A DNA stretch of 46,074 nt from Brevirhabdus sp. (GCA_024637315.1 JAGXFH010000055.1:1-46074); one strand, 5' to 3'; positions 1-8,585 are shown, counted from the stretch's first letter. Notes: generated by a model from the letters alone, not told the origin. Numbers and translations: made by a program.

Positions 1-129
1 CCGGGCGACAACCTGAAGTTCAACGTCGAGTTGATCGCCCCGATCGCGATGGAAGAGAAGCTGCGCTTCGCCATCCGCGAAGGCGGCCGCACCGTCGGCG
101 CAGGTGTCGTCTCCAAGATCATCGAGTAA
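1..129 (+). CDS. tuf: Elongation factor Tu, C-terminal end (partial)
   Basis: The window opens inside a reading frame whose last 42 residues match the C-terminal beta-barrel (domain 3) of EF-Tu, with the conserved run [18 protein letters not shown] and a TAA stop. EF-Tu delivers aminoacyl-tRNA to the ribosomal A site. Only the end of the gene is visible, so the start and the GTPase domain lie upstream of the window. Its position directly before rpsJ is the usual bacterial str/S10 junction. Confidence in the family is very high. Confidence 0.97.
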   Translation, partial: PGDNLKFNVELIAPIAMEEKLRFAIREGGRTVGAGVVSKIIE

Positions 130-148
130 ACGAAAGACCAGGTTCGAC

Positions 149-175
149 GTGGGGCGGGGATTACCCCCGCTCCAC
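149..175 (+). promoter_or_regulatory. Strong hairpin between tuf and rpsJ
   Basis: Bases 149-159 pair with 165-175 (11 pairs, one G-U) around the 5-base loop ATTAC. No run of T follows. It may be a partial terminator, an RNA processing site or a feedback element between tuf and the S10 operon. The pairing is seen; the role is inferred. Confidence 0.5.
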
Positions 176-207
176 CTCTCAATCTAAAGCCGCGAAAGGC
201 AAGACAC

Positions 208-522
208 ATGGCCGCTCAAAGCCAAAACATACGCATCAGGCTAAAAGCCTTCGATTACCGCGTGCTGGATGCCAGCACCGCGGAAATCGTCTCGACGGCG
301 AAGCGCACCGGTGCCACGGTGCGCGGTCCGATCCCGCTGCCCAACAAGATCGAGAAGTTCACGGTTCTCCGTGGCCCGCATATCGACAAGAAGTCCCGCG
401 ACCAGTTTGAGATCCGGACGCACAAGCGTCTTCTCGACATCGTCGACCCCACACCGCAGACCGTGGACGCGCTGATGAAGCTCGACCTCGCTGCCGGTGT
501 GGATGTCGAGATCAAGATTTAA
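208..522 (+). CDS. rpsJ: 30S ribosomal protein S10
   Basis: A protein of 104 residues, close to the usual 102-105 of S10. It starts [18 protein letters not shown] and contains the conserved GPIPLP loop and the [14 protein letters not shown] segment. S10 belongs to the 30S head and, as NusE, also takes part in transcription antitermination. An AAGG stretch lies 8 bases before the ATG. It is the first gene of the S10 operon, 78 bases after tuf, and is followed 15 bases later by rplC. Confidence 0.98.
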   Translation: MAAQSQNIRIRLKAFDYRVLDASTAEIVSTAKRTGATVRGPIPLPNKIEKFTVLRGPHIDKKSRDQFEIRTHKRLLDIVDPTPQTVDALMKLDLAAGVDVEIKI

Positions 523-537
523 GGAGGGCACCCGAAC

Positions 538-1410
538 ATGTTGCGCTCTGGTGTAATCGCAAAGAAGGTGGGCATGACCCGCCTATTCATGGAAGACGGC
601 AAGCAGATACCTGTGACCGTACTTCAGCTCGATGGCCTGCAGGTTGTCGCCACCCGTACTGCTGAGAAAGACGGATATTCCGCCGTTCAGCTGGGTGCCG
701 GCTCTGCCAAGGCAAAGCGGGTATCACAAGCAATGCGCGGCCATTTCGCGGCCGCCAAGGTGGAACCGAAGCGGAAGATCGCCGAGTTCCGGGTTGATCC
801 GGAAAACATGATTGCCATAGGCGAAGAACTGACCGCAGACCACTATTTCGCGGGCCAGTATGTTGACGTCTCTGGCACCTCGATCGGTAAGGGGTTCGCC
901 GGTGCCATGAAGCGGCACAATTTCGGCGGACTGCGCGCCTCGCACGGCGTGTCGGTGTCGCACCGTTCGCACGGCTCGACCGGTCAGTGCCAGGATCCGG
1001 GCAAGGTGTTCAAGGGCAAGAAGATGGCCGGTCATATGGGTTCGGCTCGTGTCACGACGCAGAACCTGCAGGTCGTCCGTACCGACAGTGACCGTGGACT
1101 GATCATGGTCAAAGGCGCGGTTCCGGGCTCGAAAGGTGGCTGGGTGACGGTCAAGGATGCGGTGAAGAAGCCGACTCCTGAGAACGTTATGCTGCCCGCC
1201 GGTCTGAAGTCGTTGGCCGAAGAAGCCAAGCGTTTGGCAGAAGAAGCCGCCGCAGCCGCGGCGGAAGAAGCCGCCGCCGCAGAAGCCGCAGCCGCAGAGG
1301 CCGCCCTGGCAGCCGAAGCCGCATCGCTTGAAGCCTCCGAGGCCGACGAAGCGACCGGCACCGGCGACGATACCGCCAAGCCGGAAGGAGACGAGAAAAA
1401 TGAAGGCTGA
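538..1410 (+). CDS. rplC: 50S ribosomal protein L3 with long Ala/Glu-rich tail
   Basis: Residues 1-220 are a standard L3, an early-assembling protein near the peptidyl-transferase centre. The motif GSTGQ places a glutamine at residue 150, the position methylated by PrmB in E. coli. Residues from about 225 to 290 form an extra tail of low complexity, rich in Ala and Glu and ending acidic, probably a helix or disordered. The E. coli protein has 209 residues. A perfect AAGGAGG ribosome-binding site precedes the ATG. The end overlaps the rplD start by 11 bases. Confidence 0.98.
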   Translation: MLRSGVIAKKVGMTRLFMEDGKQIPVTVLQLDGLQVVATRTAEKDGYSAVQLGAGSAKAKRVSQAMRGHFAAAKVEPKRKIAEFRVDPENMIAIGEELTADHYFAGQYVDVSGTSIGKGFAGAMKRHNFGGLRASHGVSVSHRSHGSTGQCQDPGKVFKGKKMAGHMGSARVTTQNLQVVRTDSDRGLIMVKGAVPGSKGGWVTVKDAVKKPTPENVMLPAGLKSLAEEAKRLAEEAAAAAAEEAAAAEAAAAEAALAAEAASLEASEADEATGTGDDTAKPEGDEKNEG

Positions 1411-2020
1411 TGTCATCAAGCTCGACGCCAAGAAGGCCGGCGACATTGACCTGCCGGATGAGATTTTTGGCCTGGAGCCGCGCGCAGACATCCTGCATCG
1501 CGTGGTCCGCTGGCAGCGTGCCCGCGCGCAAGCCGGCACTCACAGCGCCAAGACCCGGACCGAGGTCAGCTATTCGACCAAGAAGATCTATCGCCAGAAG
1601 GGGACCGGTGGCGCACGCCACGGATCCCGCAAGGCACCGATCTTCCGGCACGGTGGCGGCTACAAGGTTCCGACCCCGCGCAGCCATGCGCATGATCTGA
1701 CCAAGAAGTTCCGCAAGCTTGGCCTCAAGCACGCACTCTCTTCGAAGGCGGCGACCGGCAACCTTATCATCCTCGACTCGATCGATATGAAGGATGCGAA
1801 GACCGGCGCGTTGGCCAAGGCCGTCAAGAACCTCGGCTGGAAGCGCGTGCTGATCATCGACGGGGCAGAGGTGAACCAGAATTTCGCCCGCGCTGCCGCC
1901 AACATCCAAGGCTTGGACATCCTGCCGACTATGGGTGCCAACGTCTATGATATCCTCAAGCGTGACACTCTGGTGATCACCAAGGCGGGGATCGAAGCAC
2001 TGGAGGCTCGACTGAAATGA
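1400..2020 (+). CDS. rplD: 50S ribosomal protein L4
   Basis: A protein of 206 residues with the L4 hallmark [17 protein letters not shown], the extended loop that lines the exit tunnel. The start is taken as the ATG at 1400 because the E. coli-like N-terminus (MKADVIKLD) begins there and a GGAAGGAG site lies at 1383-1390 inside the rplC tail. A longer in-frame opening upstream would only translate rplC sequence. In E. coli L4 represses the S10 operon through its leader; whether that applies here cannot be seen. It is coupled to rplC by an 11-base overlap and to rplW by a 4-base overlap. Confidence 0.97.
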   Translation: MKADVIKLDAKKAGDIDLPDEIFGLEPRADILHRVVRWQRARAQAGTHSAKTRTEVSYSTKKIYRQKGTGGARHGSRKAPIFRHGGGYKVPTPRSHAHDLTKKFRKLGLKHALSSKAATGNLIILDSIDMKDAKTGALAKAVKNLGWKRVLIIDGAEVNQNFARAAANIQGLDILPTMGANVYDILKRDTLVITKAGIEALEARLK

Positions 2021-2313
2021 GCGCGAAGCCAGAACATTACGACGTGATCCGCAAGCCGATCATCACCGAAAAGGCGACCATGACCTCCGAGGCAAACGGC
2101 GTTGTCTTCGAAGTGGCAATCGACGCCAACAAGCCGCAGATCAAGGAGGCCGTCGAAAGCCTGTTTGGTGTCAAGGTCAAGGCCGTGAACACGTCGATCA
2201 CCAAGGGCAAGACCAAGCGATTCCGTGGCAAGCCGGGCGTCCGCAAGGACGTCAAGAAAGCCTATGTGACGCTGGAAGAAGGCAATACTATCGACGTCTC
2301 CACGGGCCTCTGA
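2017..2313 (+). CDS. rplW: 50S ribosomal protein L23
   Basis: A protein of 98 residues, the usual size for L23, with the motifs KPIITEKAT near the N-terminus and [19 protein letters not shown] in the second half. L23 sits at the tunnel exit and is the docking site for trigger factor and SRP. The ATGA overlap with rplD indicates translational coupling. A gap of 114 bases rich in hairpins separates it from rplB, unusually long for this operon. Confidence 0.97.
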   Translation: MSAKPEHYDVIRKPIITEKATMTSEANGVVFEVAIDANKPQIKEAVESLFGVKVKAVNTSITKGKTKRFRGKPGVRKDVKKAYVTLEEGNTIDVSTGL

Positions 2314-2330
2314 TAGAACCCGCCGAATCT

Positions 2331-2405
2331 TCGGCCCCCAGGCGGGGGCCGACACGTTTTAAACCGGATCTAGCGATCCAATACTGAAACTGGACCTTTG
2401 GTCCA
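2331..2405 (+). promoter_or_regulatory. Three consecutive hairpins between rplW and rplB
   Basis: Stem 1 pairs 2331-2339 with 2344-2352 (9 pairs, loop AGGC). Stem 2 pairs 2366-2370 with 2375-2379 (loop TAGC). Stem 3 pairs 2391-2396 with 2400-2405 (loop TTT), ending 22 bases before the rplB start. Stem 1 is followed by CACGTTTT, a weak T run, so partial termination is possible. The series could also be a processing or feedback site. The pairings are seen; the roles are inferred. Confidence 0.5.
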
Positions 2406-2427
2406 AGGCTAACGGAAGACAGGAAGC

Positions 2428-3270
2428 ATGGCACTCAAGTCGTACAAACCGACGACGCCAGGCCAGCGAGGGCTGGTGCTGATCGACCGTTCGGAGCTTT
2501 GGAAAGGCCGCCCGGTCAAAGCCCTCACCGAGGGATTGACCAAGAATGGCGGACGGAACAACACCGGACGGATCACGATGCGTCGCCGTGGTGGGGGCGC
2601 CAAGCGTCTTTACCGCGTTGTCGATTTCAAGCGGAACAAATTCGATGTTTCCGCCACCGTGGAACGGATCGAGTATGATCCGAACCGGACCGCCTTCATC
2701 GCGCTTGTCAAATATGACGATGGCGAGCAGGCCTACATTCTGGCGCCGCAGCGCCTGGCCGTCGGCGACAAGATCATCGCCGGTGTCAAGGTGGACGTGA
2801 AGCCGGGCAACGCGATGCCGTTCTCGGGCATGCCGATCGGTACGATCGTTCACAATATCGAACTGAAGCAAGGCAAGGGCGGCCAGATCGCCCGTGCTGC
2901 CGGGACTTATGCCCAGTTCGTCGGTCGCGACGGTGGTTACGCGCAGATCCGCCTCTCATCAGGTGAACTTCGCATGGTTCGTCAAGAGTGCATGGCCACC
3001 ATCGGTGCCGTGTCGAACCCCGACAATTCGAACCAGAACCTCGGCAAAGCTGGCCGCAATCGCCACTACGGCCATCGCCCGGCCGTCCGCGGTGTCGCGA
3101 TGAACCCGATCGACCACCCGCATGGTGGTGGTGAAGGTCGCACGTCGGGTGGCCGTCATCCGGTGACCCCGTGGGGTAAGCCCACCAAGGGTGCGAAGAC
3201 CCGGAACAGGAACAAGGCGTCGTCAAAGCTTATCATCCGCTCACGTCACGCCAAGAAGAAGGGCCGGTAA
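2428..3270 (+). CDS. rplB: 50S ribosomal protein L2
   Basis: A protein of 280 residues (usual 273-280). It opens [15 protein letters not shown] and carries the OB-fold and SH3-like halves of L2. The C-terminal signature [17 protein letters not shown] holds the histidine near the peptidyl-transferase centre. The protein ends in a basic tail typical of rRNA-binding extensions. L2 is needed for subunit association and peptidyl transfer. The gene is separated from rpsS by two bases. Confidence 0.98.
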   Translation: MALKSYKPTTPGQRGLVLIDRSELWKGRPVKALTEGLTKNGGRNNTGRITMRRRGGGAKRLYRVVDFKRNKFDVSATVERIEYDPNRTAFIALVKYDDGEQAYILAPQRLAVGDKIIAGVKVDVKPGNAMPFSGMPIGTIVHNIELKQGKGGQIARAAGTYAQFVGRDGGYAQIRLSSGELRMVRQECMATIGAVSNPDNSNQNLGKAGRNRHYGHRPAVRGVAMNPIDHPHGGGEGRTSGGRHPVTPWGKPTKGAKTRNRNKASSKLIIRSRHAKKKGR

Positions 3271-3272
3271 AC

Positions 3273-3551
3273 ATGTCGCGTTCTGTATGGAAAGGCCCTT
3301 TCGTAGACTCGTACGTGCTGAAAAAAGCCGAGAAGTCCAAGGAATCGGGCCGCAATGAAGTCATCAAGATCTGGTCGCGCCGTTCGACGATCCTACCGCA
3401 GTTTGTCGGTCTGACGTTTGGCGTCTACAACGGCCACAAGCATATCCCAGTCAACGTCAGCGAAGACATGATCGGTCAGAAGTTCGGAGAATATTCTCCG
3501 ACCCGAACCTACACCGGTCATGCCGCCGACAAAAAAGCGAAGCGGAAGTAA
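3273..3551 (+). CDS. rpsS: 30S ribosomal protein S19
   Basis: A protein of 92 residues with the S19 pattern: [12 protein letters not shown] at the N-terminus, [13 protein letters not shown] in the middle, and the C-terminal signature [20 protein letters not shown]19 lies in the 30S head next to S13 and contacts the A-site tRNA region. The gap after rplB is two bases and the gap before rplV is three, so these genes are almost certainly co-transcribed and translationally coupled. Confidence 0.98.
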   Translation: MSRSVWKGPFVDSYVLKKAEKSKESGRNEVIKIWSRRSTILPQFVGLTFGVYNGHKHIPVNVSEDMIGQKFGEYSPTRTYTGHAADKKAKRK

Positions 3552-3554
3552 GTC

Positions 3555-3941
3555 ATGGGCAAGGAAAAGAACCCCCGCCGCGTGGCCGACAATGAAGCAA
3601 TGGCAAAGTCCAAGATGCTTCGCACCAGCCCGCAGAAACTGAACCTCGTCGCACAGATGATCCGCGGCAAGAAGGTGGACAAGGCCCTGACGGACCTGAC
3701 CTTCTCGAAAAAGCGGATCGCCGAGGACGTGAAGAAATGCCTGCAATCCGCGATCGCGAATGCAGAGAATAACCACAACCTGGACGTTGATGAACTGGTG
3801 GTCGCAGAGGCCTATGTCGGTAAGAATCTGGTCATGAAACGCGGTCGCCCGCGCGCCCGTGGCCGGTTCGGCAAAATCATGAAGCCGTTCTCGGAACTCA
3901 CCATTCTGGTGCGCGAAGTCCGCGTTGAGGAGCAAGCATAA
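3555..3941 (+). CDS. rplV: 50S ribosomal protein L22
   Basis: A protein of 128 residues, slightly longer than the 110 of E. coli because of an N-terminal extension ([18 protein letters not shown]). The core has [19 protein letters not shown] and the tunnel-lining hairpin around [16 protein letters not shown]22 binds 23S rRNA early in assembly and lines the exit tunnel. An internal ATG at residue 16 could be an alternative start, but the upstream start is directly coupled to rpsS. The stop shares one base with the rpsC start (TAATG). Confidence 0.96.
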   Translation: MGKEKNPRRVADNEAMAKSKMLRTSPQKLNLVAQMIRGKKVDKALTDLTFSKKRIAEDVKKCLQSAIANAENNHNLDVDELVVAEAYVGKNLVMKRGRPRARGRFGKIMKPFSELTILVREVRVEEQA

Positions 3942-4663
3942 TGGGACATAAAGTCAATCCGATCGGCATGCGCCTGCAAGTCAACCGTACCTGGGACAGC
4001 CGCTGGTATGCTGACACCAAGGATTACGGCACGCTGCTTCTTGAAGACCTCAAGATGCGCGATTTCATCAAGGAAGAATGCAAGCAGGCCGGCGTTTCCA
4101 AGGTCATCATCGAGCGTCCGCACAAGAAATGCCGCGTGACGGTCCATACCGCGCGCCCGGGCGTGATCATCGGCAAGAAAGGCGCGGATATCGAAACCCT
4201 GCGCAAGAAGCTGGCGAACATGACTGACAGCGAACTGCACCTCAACATTGTCGAGGTTCGCAAGCCGGAGCTTGACGCGCAACTCGTTGCCGAAAGCATC
4301 ACCCAGCAGTTGGAACGCCGGATTTCCTTCCGCCGGGCCATGAAGCGGGCGGTACAGAATGCGATGCGGATGGGTGCCCTGGGCATCCGGGTGAACGTGT
4401 CGGGCCGTCTTGGCGGTGCCGAGATCGCGCGCACCGAGTGGTATCGCGAAGGCCGCGTGCCGCTGCACACCCTGCGCGCCGATATCGACTATGCGCTGGC
4501 CGAGGCACAGACGGCATATGGCATCATCGGCGTCAAAGTCTGGATTTTCAAAGGCGAGATCATGGAGCACGACCCTGCTGCCCGTGACCGTCGCCAGCAG
4601 GAACTCCAGGATGGTCCCGCACCGCGAGGCTCGCAGCCGCGCGGCCCCGGCGGTCGCCGGTAA
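3941..4663 (+). CDS. rpsC: 30S ribosomal protein S3
   Basis: A protein of 240 residues (E. coli 233). It opens [12 protein letters not shown], has the KH-domain motif [15 protein letters not shown] near residues 70-85, and the C-terminal domain motif [21 protein letters not shown]3 forms part of the mRNA entry site with S4 and S5. The last 25 residues are a Gly/Pro/Arg-rich tail of low complexity. It is coupled to rplV by a one-base overlap and followed 12 bases later by rplP. Confidence 0.98.
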   Translation: MGHKVNPIGMRLQVNRTWDSRWYADTKDYGTLLLEDLKMRDFIKEECKQAGVSKVIIERPHKKCRVTVHTARPGVIIGKKGADIETLRKKLANMTDSELHLNIVEVRKPELDAQLVAESITQQLERRISFRRAMKRAVQNAMRMGALGIRVNVSGRLGGAEIARTEWYREGRVPLHTLRADIDYALAEAQTAYGIIGVKVWIFKGEIMEHDPAARDRRQQELQDGPAPRGSQPRGPGGRR

Positions 4664-4675
4664 GGAGAGAAAAAG

Positions 4676-5089
4676 ATGCTGCAACCAAAGCGCACCAAAT
4701 TCCGCAAACAGCACAAGGGCCGGATTCACGGCGAGGCCAAGGGCGGATATGAAATCGCCTTCGGCACCTACGGGCTGAAAGCGGCCGAGCCGGAGCGGAT
4801 CACCGCCCGGCAGATCGAAGCCGCCCGCCGGGCGCTGACCCGCCACATGAAGCGGCAGGGGTCGGTCTGGATCCGGATCTTCCCGGACACGCCGGTCACC
4901 TCGAAGCCCACCGAGGTCCGGATGGGCAAGGGTAAGGGTTCGGTCGATTTCTGGGCCGCGAAAGTGAAGCCGGGCCGGATCATGTTCGAGATCGACGGGG
5001 TTTCTGAAACCGTCGCCCGCGAGGCGCTGCGACTGGCGGCGATGAAGCTGCCGATCAAGACCCGCACGATCGTCCGCGAGGACTGGTAA
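4676..5089 (+). CDS. rplP: 50S ribosomal protein L16
   Basis: A protein of 137 residues, the normal length, starting [16 protein letters not shown]. It contains [21 protein letters not shown] and, near residue 80, [11 protein letters not shown]; the arginine preceding the latter is hydroxylated by YcfD in E. coli. L16 helps place the A-site tRNA. An AAGGAG site overlaps the rpsC stop. In most bacteria rpmC follows at once; here a terminator and about 1 kb of other DNA intervene. Confidence 0.98.
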   Translation: MLQPKRTKFRKQHKGRIHGEAKGGYEIAFGTYGLKAAEPERITARQIEAARRALTRHMKRQGSVWIRIFPDTPVTSKPTEVRMGKGKGSVDFWAAKVKPGRIMFEIDGVSETVAREALRLAAMKLPIKTRTIVREDW

Positions 5090-5116
5090 GAGGCGGCCTG
5101 TTGTTGATAATTTCTG

Positions 5117-5150
5117 AAAGGGCGGGGTTTTCCCCGCCCTTTTCGTTTTC
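5117..5150 (+). terminator. Rho-independent terminator after rplP
   Basis: Bases 5120-5127 pair with 5132-5139 (8 G-C pairs) around a TTTT loop, extended by AAA/TTT pairs, and are followed by TTTTCGTTTT. This is a textbook terminator. It ends the first ribosomal transcript at rplP, where the ancestral S10 operon would continue into rpmC. Confidence 0.9.
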
Positions 5151-5154
5151 CGGG

Positions 5155-5172
5155 GCGTCCACATGTGGACGC
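5155..5172. repeat. Perfect 18-bp palindrome
   Basis: The 18 bases centred between 5163 and 5164, reading GCGTCCACATGTGGACGC, equal their own reverse complement. The site lies just after the rplP terminator, at the edge of the inserted segment. It may be an operator or a junction relic; no binding protein can be named from the sequence. Confidence 0.6.
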
Positions 5173-5303
5173 GGAGGGAGATCGTTTCAAATCAACGGGT
5201 TGGAAAATTCCGTTCGGGATTTGTTAACGGTTGTGATGTGGCGCGCGGTGGGGATTGACACAAGGGTTGGAGAGGAGTGTGGTCCGGGCACCGTCGCAAA
5301 GAT

Positions 5304-5322
5304 GGTGGGTTGGAAACCCACC
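5304..5322. repeat. REP-like hairpin, GGTGGGTT...AACCCACC
   Basis: An 8-bp stem (5304-5311 with 5315-5322, loop GGA) is followed by CTACG. This GGTGGGTT/AACCCACC + CTACG pattern resembles short palindromes scattered in many proteobacterial genomes. No RAYT transposase is in the window. Assignment to a repeat family is from memory of the pattern, and only one copy is visible here. Confidence 0.45.
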
Positions 5323-5369
5323 CTACGCTTGCTCAAAGCGCAACGCGCGAGTTGTTGGAGGCTCATTTG

Positions 5370-5852
5370 ATGAAACCGATTTACACATTTGCCTTTGCTG
5401 CAATGATCATGCTGCCCGACATGGCACAATCCGATGGTAGCAGCCTAGATCTGTCATCACGGATGTCGCCTCATGAGTTTAGAGATTGGTCAAACAGCCT
5501 ATCCAACCAAGATGCTCTGGTAGACCTTACTGAGCATCTGGAGCAGATGTCGGATTTCGAAGCTGTGGTGAATTGGCTAGAGAGTTCAGGTTTCCGAATA
5601 GACAAGACCACTCCAAGAAAACTATCCGAGCTTTCTGTCAAACAGTTTGGATATCCTGAAGGCGAGTATTATTCACTTGTTTTTTTGTGGAAACATCTTG
5701 AAGACGGCGCAATATTCTCGCCGACTATAATGTCGAAAATTAGAGCTTGGTTGTTTGTGAGTGGATTCGGAATCAGTTTTCACTACACGGAAGTGGGTGA
5801 AAACAATTCGATTGAAATCGAGGCAATGAGAATATCTCGGACCGTCAATTAG
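5370..5852 (+). CDS. Hypothetical protein, AT-richer orphan inside the split S10 operon
   Basis: A frame of 160 residues starting MKPIYTFAFAAMIM, with a TTGGAGGC site about 9 bases upstream. Residues 1-20 look like a weak signal peptide (Lys2, hydrophobic stretch, Ala19-Gln-Ser), so export is possible. The rest is soluble, with a segment rich in acidic residues and leucines near 40-70 and no motif I recognise. Base composition is clearly more AT-rich than the flanking ribosomal genes, which suggests transfer. It lies between the rplP terminator and a new promoter before rpmC. Expression is not proven. Confidence 0.6.
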   Translation: MKPIYTFAFAAMIMLPDMAQSDGSSLDLSSRMSPHEFRDWSNSLSNQDALVDLTEHLEQMSDFEAVVNWLESSGFRIDKTTPRKLSELSVKQFGYPEGEYYSLVFLWKHLEDGAIFSPTIMSKIRAWLFVSGFGISFHYTEVGENNSIEIEAMRISRTVN

Positions 5853-5994
5853 TGGGAGCGATCTATGGCTGAAATTCGCCTGGCGGCCGGATCTTGAATT
5901 CGGCCATCGTACTTCTAGAATAGCGGCCATTCGGACGGGCGCAGCGAAAGGTAACTTTCACCGGCACGCGCCCCGAGATTTATCCGCAAAGGGG

Positions 5995-6023
5995 TTGCCA
6001 TGCCCGCAACTCCCCTGTATTGG
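5995..6023 (+). promoter_or_regulatory. Candidate sigma-70 promoter for rpmC and following genes
   Basis: TTGCCA at 5995-6000, a 17-base spacer, and TATTGG at 6018-6023. Transcription would start near 6030 and give a leader of about 75 bases before rpmC. It is plausible because the terminator at 5117 cuts off the upstream promoter. The stretch 5853-5994 holds nothing else I can name. Confidence 0.5.
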
Positions 6024-6044
6024 GCAGCCTTCATCACTGACCTC

Positions 6045-6082
6045 CACCGGAATCAGGGTGACCCTTCGGGGGCCTTCCGGTG
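6045..6082 (+). promoter_or_regulatory. Leader hairpin just before rpmC
   Basis: Bases 6045-6052 pair with 6075-6082 (8 pairs); the enclosed 22 bases can form a smaller stem around TTC. The structure ends a few bases before the rpmC ribosome-binding site (AAAGGA near 6089). It could be a feedback leader for the rpmC-rpmD genes. In E. coli the spc operon is controlled by S8, but the site is elsewhere, so the role here is inferred. Confidence 0.4.
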
Positions 6083-6104
6083 ATGTTGAAAGGACGTTTG
6101 AGCC

Positions 6105-6317
6105 ATGAACGCTCAGGAACTCAAGGACAAGACGCCCGACCAGCTGCGCGATCAGCTTGTCGCGCTGAAGAAGGAAGCCTTCAACCTGCGCTTCCAGCAG
6201 GCCACCGGCCAGCTCGAGAACACCGCCCGCATGCGCGTCGTCCGTCGCGACGTCGCCCGCGTGAACACGGTGCTGAACCAGAAAGCCGCTGAAGCGGCCG
6301 CAGTCAAGGGAGCCTGA
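6105..6317 (+). CDS. rpmC: 50S ribosomal protein L29
   Basis: A protein of 70 residues, mostly helical as expected for L29, starting [18 protein letters not shown] and with the signature [23 protein letters not shown]29 lies next to L23 at the tunnel exit. An AAAGGA ribosome-binding site precedes the ATG. Here it is the first gene after the interrupted part of the S10 operon and is followed by rpsQ after four bases. Confidence 0.97.
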   Translation: MNAQELKDKTPDQLRDQLVALKKEAFNLRFQQATGQLENTARMRVVRRDVARVNTVLNQKAAEAAAVKGA

Positions 6318-6321
6318 CGAT

Positions 6322-6552
6322 ATGCCCAAACGCATCCTGCAAGGCACCGTGACCTCGAACGCCAACGAACAGACCGTCACCGTGTCGGTCGAGCGTCGCT
6401 TCAAGCACCCGCTGCTGCACAAGACCGTCCGCAAGTCCAAGAAGTACCGGGCCCACGACGAGACCAACGCTTTCAACGTCGGTGACTCGGTCCGCATCCA
6501 GGAATGCGCGCCGAAATCGAAAACCAAACGCTGGGAGGTTATTGCCAACTAG
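6322..6552 (+). CDS. rpsQ: 30S ribosomal protein S17
   Basis: A protein of 76 residues (usual 75-85), an OB-fold protein that binds the 5' domain of 16S rRNA. It begins [18 protein letters not shown] and carries [20 protein letters not shown] and the region around [18 protein letters not shown], both strongly conserved. The upstream gap is four bases, so it is translated with rpmC. A 63-base gap with two hairpins separates it from rplN. Confidence 0.97.
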   Translation: MPKRILQGTVTSNANEQTVTVSVERRFKHPLLHKTVRKSKKYRAHDETNAFNVGDSVRIQECAPKSKTKRWEVIAN

Positions 6553-6565
6553 GCAGTATCCTTCC

Positions 6566-6597
6566 GGTTTGATCGAAACCCTGGGGTCGTTACCCCA
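6566..6597 (+). promoter_or_regulatory. Two small hairpins between rpsQ and rplN
   Basis: GGTTT at 6566-6570 pairs with AAACC at 6576-6580, and TGGGGT at 6582-6587 pairs with ACCCCA at 6592-6597 (loop CGTT). The second ends 18 bases before the rplN start, just before the GGGAGA ribosome-binding site. This is the classical S10/spc border, so a processing or control element would fit. The role is inferred. Confidence 0.4.
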
Positions 6598-6615
6598 AAG
6601 GTCGGGAGAAACCAA

Positions 6616-6984
6616 ATGATCCAGATGCAGACCAATCTGGATGTTGCTGACAACTCCGGCGCTCGCCGAGTTCAGTGCATCAAGGTTCTGGGTGGTTCCC
6701 ATCGCCGCTACGCCAGTGTTGGCGACATCATCGTGGTGTCGGTGAAGGAAGCCATTCCGCGCGGTCGCGTGAAGAAGGGCGACGTGCGCAAGGCCGTCGT
6801 CGTGCGCACCGCCAAGGAAGTCCGCCGCGAGGACGGCACCACGATCCGGTTCGACCGGAACGCCGCCGTCATCCTCAACAACGCCAACGAGCCGATCGGC
6901 ACCCGGATCTTCGGGCCGGTGGTGCGCGAGCTTCGGGCGAAGAACTTCATGAAAATCATCTCGCTTGCTCCGGAGGTGCTGTAA
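6616..6984 (+). CDS. rplN: 50S ribosomal protein L14
   Basis: A protein of 122 residues, the family's exact usual length. It begins [20 protein letters not shown] and contains the motif [22 protein letters not shown] and the C-terminal [17 protein letters not shown]14 forms an intersubunit bridge and is the target of RsfS silencing factor. GGGAGAAACC gives a good ribosome-binding site. The stop overlaps the rplX start by one base (TAATG). Confidence 0.98.
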   Translation: MIQMQTNLDVADNSGARRVQCIKVLGGSHRRYASVGDIIVVSVKEAIPRGRVKKGDVRKAVVVRTAKEVRREDGTTIRFDRNAAVILNNANEPIGTRIFGPVVRELRAKNFMKIISLAPEVL

Positions 6985-7289
6985 TGGCCGCCAAGCTTCG
7001 CAAGGGTGACAAGGTCGTCGTGCTGTCCGGCAAGGACAAGGGTACCACCGGTGAGATCACCTCGGTGATGCCGTCCAAGGGCAAGGCCGTCGTCGAGGGC
7101 GTCAACATCGCCATCCGTCACACCAAACAGACCCAATCGAGCCAGGGCGGCCGGGTGCCGACCGCCGTGCCCGTGGACCTGTCGAACCTCGCCATCGTTG
7201 ACAGCAAGGGCAAACCGACCCGCGTCGGCTTTCGCATGGACGGCGACAAGAAGGTTCGTTTCGCAAAGACAACCGGGGAGGCCATCTGA
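6984..7289 (+). CDS. rplX: 50S ribosomal protein L24
   Basis: A protein of 101 residues with the KOW motif [20 protein letters not shown] at residues 4-23 and the follow-on [20 protein letters not shown]24 starts 50S assembly by binding the 5' end of 23S rRNA. The start is the ATG that shares its A with the rplN stop; upstream in-frame sequence only overlaps rplN. Its own stop overlaps the rplE start (TGATG). Confidence 0.97.
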   Translation: MAAKLRKGDKVVVLSGKDKGTTGEITSVMPSKGKAVVEGVNIAIRHTKQTQSSQGGRVPTAVPVDLSNLAIVDSKGKPTRVGFRMDGDKKVRFAKTTGEAI

Positions 7290-7852
7290 TGCTGGACCAA
7301 GCCACCTACACACCGCGTCTGAGAACGCATTTCCGCGATGTCGCGCGGCCGGCCCTGAAAGAAGAGTTCGGCTACAAGAACGACATGCAGATCCCGCGTC
7401 TGGACAAGATCGTCCTGAACATCGGCTGCGGCGCCGAGGCCGTGCGCGACACCAAGAAGGCGAAATCGGCGCAGGCCGACCTGTCGACCATTGCCGGTCA
7501 GCAGGCCGTCGTCACGATCGCCAAGAAATCCATCGCGGGTTTCCGGGTGCGTGAGGAAATGCCGCTTGGCGCCAAGGTCACGCTGCGCGGCGACCGGATG
7601 TACGAATTCCTCGACCGCCTGATCACCGTGGCGATGCCCCGCATCCGCGACTTTCGCGGCGTTTCGGGCAAGTCGTTCGACGGCCGGGGCAACTACGCCC
7701 TGGGCCTGAAAGAGCACATCGTGTTCCCCGAGATCAACTTCGACAAGGTCGACGAGGTCTGGGGAATGGACATCATCATCTGCACCACCGCGAAGACCGA
7801 CGCGGAAGCGAAGGCGCTGTTGAAGCAATTCAACATGCCTTTCAACAGCTGA
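7289..7852 (+). CDS. rplE: 50S ribosomal protein L5
   Basis: A protein of 187 residues (usual about 180). It contains [14 protein letters not shown], the segment [23 protein letters not shown] and the C-terminal [20 protein letters not shown]5 binds 5S rRNA and contacts the P-site tRNA. The start is coupled to rplX by one base. A 21-base gap with a GGAAGG site leads to rpsN. Confidence 0.98.
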   Translation: MLDQATYTPRLRTHFRDVARPALKEEFGYKNDMQIPRLDKIVLNIGCGAEAVRDTKKAKSAQADLSTIAGQQAVVTIAKKSIAGFRVREEMPLGAKVTLRGDRMYEFLDRLITVAMPRIRDFRGVSGKSFDGRGNYALGLKEHIVFPEINFDKVDEVWGMDIIICTTAKTDAEAKALLKQFNMPFNS

Positions 7853-7873
7853 TCGCGGAAGGAAGTAAGAGAT

Positions 7874-8179
7874 ATGGCTAAGACATCCATGATCGAACGC
7901 GAAAAGAAGCGCCAGAAGCTGGTCGAGCAATATGCCGGCAAGCGGGCCGCGCTGAAAGCGATCGTCAACGACCAATCCAAGCCGATGGAAGAGCGGTTCC
8001 GCGCTTCGCTGAAGCTTGCCAAGCTGCCGCGCAACTCGTCGGCGGTCCGGCTGCACAACCGCTGCAAGCTGACCGGTCGTCCGCATGCCTACTACCGCAA
8101 GCTGGGCGTGTCGCGGATCGCGCTGAGGGATCTCGGCTCTGCCGGTCAGATCCCCGGCCTCGTGAAATCCAGCTGGTAA
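7874..8179 (+). CDS. rpsN: 30S ribosomal protein S14, zinc-free long form
   Basis: A protein of 101 residues, the long form typical of Proteobacteria. The signature [24 protein letters not shown] has only one of the four cysteines of the short zinc-binding form, so it should not need zinc. S14 sits in the 30S head near S3 and S10. It lies 21 bases after rplE and 13 bases before rpsH, within the classical spc order L14-L24-L5-S14-S8. Confidence 0.97.
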   Translation: MAKTSMIEREKKRQKLVEQYAGKRAALKAIVNDQSKPMEERFRASLKLAKLPRNSSAVRLHNRCKLTGRPHAYYRKLGVSRIALRDLGSAGQIPGLVKSSW

Positions 8180-8192
8180 GGAGGGCATTGAT

Positions 8193-8585
8193 ATGAACGA
8201 TCCTATCGCCGACATGCTCACCCGGATCCGCAACGCGCAGATGCGCGGCAAGTCCACCACCTCGACGCCGGCCTCGAAGCTGCGCGCCTGGGTGCTGGAT
8301 GTGCTGGCCGACGAGGGCTACATCCGCGGCTACGAGAAGACGACCGGGGCCGATGGCCATCCGGCGTTCGAGATCAGCCTGAAATACTATGAAGGCACCC
8401 CTGTCATTCGCGAGCTGAAGCGGGTCTCGAAGCCCGGTCGCCGCGTCTACATGGGCGTCAAGGACATCCCCTCGGTCCGTCAGGGCCTGGGTGTGTCGAT
8501 CGTCTCGACGCCGAAGGGCGTCATGTCGGATGCAAATGCACGCGCAGCCAATGTCGGCGGCGAAGTGCTTTGCACGATCTTCTAG
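8193..8585 (+). CDS. rpsH: 30S ribosomal protein S8
   Basis: A protein of 130 residues, the usual size, starting [16 protein letters not shown] and ending in the conserved block [27 protein letters not shown]8 binds helix 21 of 16S rRNA and in E. coli represses the spc operon by binding the L5 start region. Whether that feedback exists here is not visible. A TAAGGAGG ribosome-binding site lies at the rpsN stop. Confidence 0.98.
   Translation: MNDPIADMLTRIRNAQMRGKSTTSTPASKLRAWVLDVLADEGYIRGYEKTTGADGHPAFEISLKYYEGTPVIRELKRVSKPGRRVYMGVKDIPSVRQGLGVSIVSTPKGVMSDANARAANVGGEVLCTIF

Noticed and set aside
724-1539. Long - strand frame opposite rplC (271 residues)
   Set aside because: It is the complement of a GC-rich conserved ribosomal gene and has low-complexity Gly/Cys content with no family signature.
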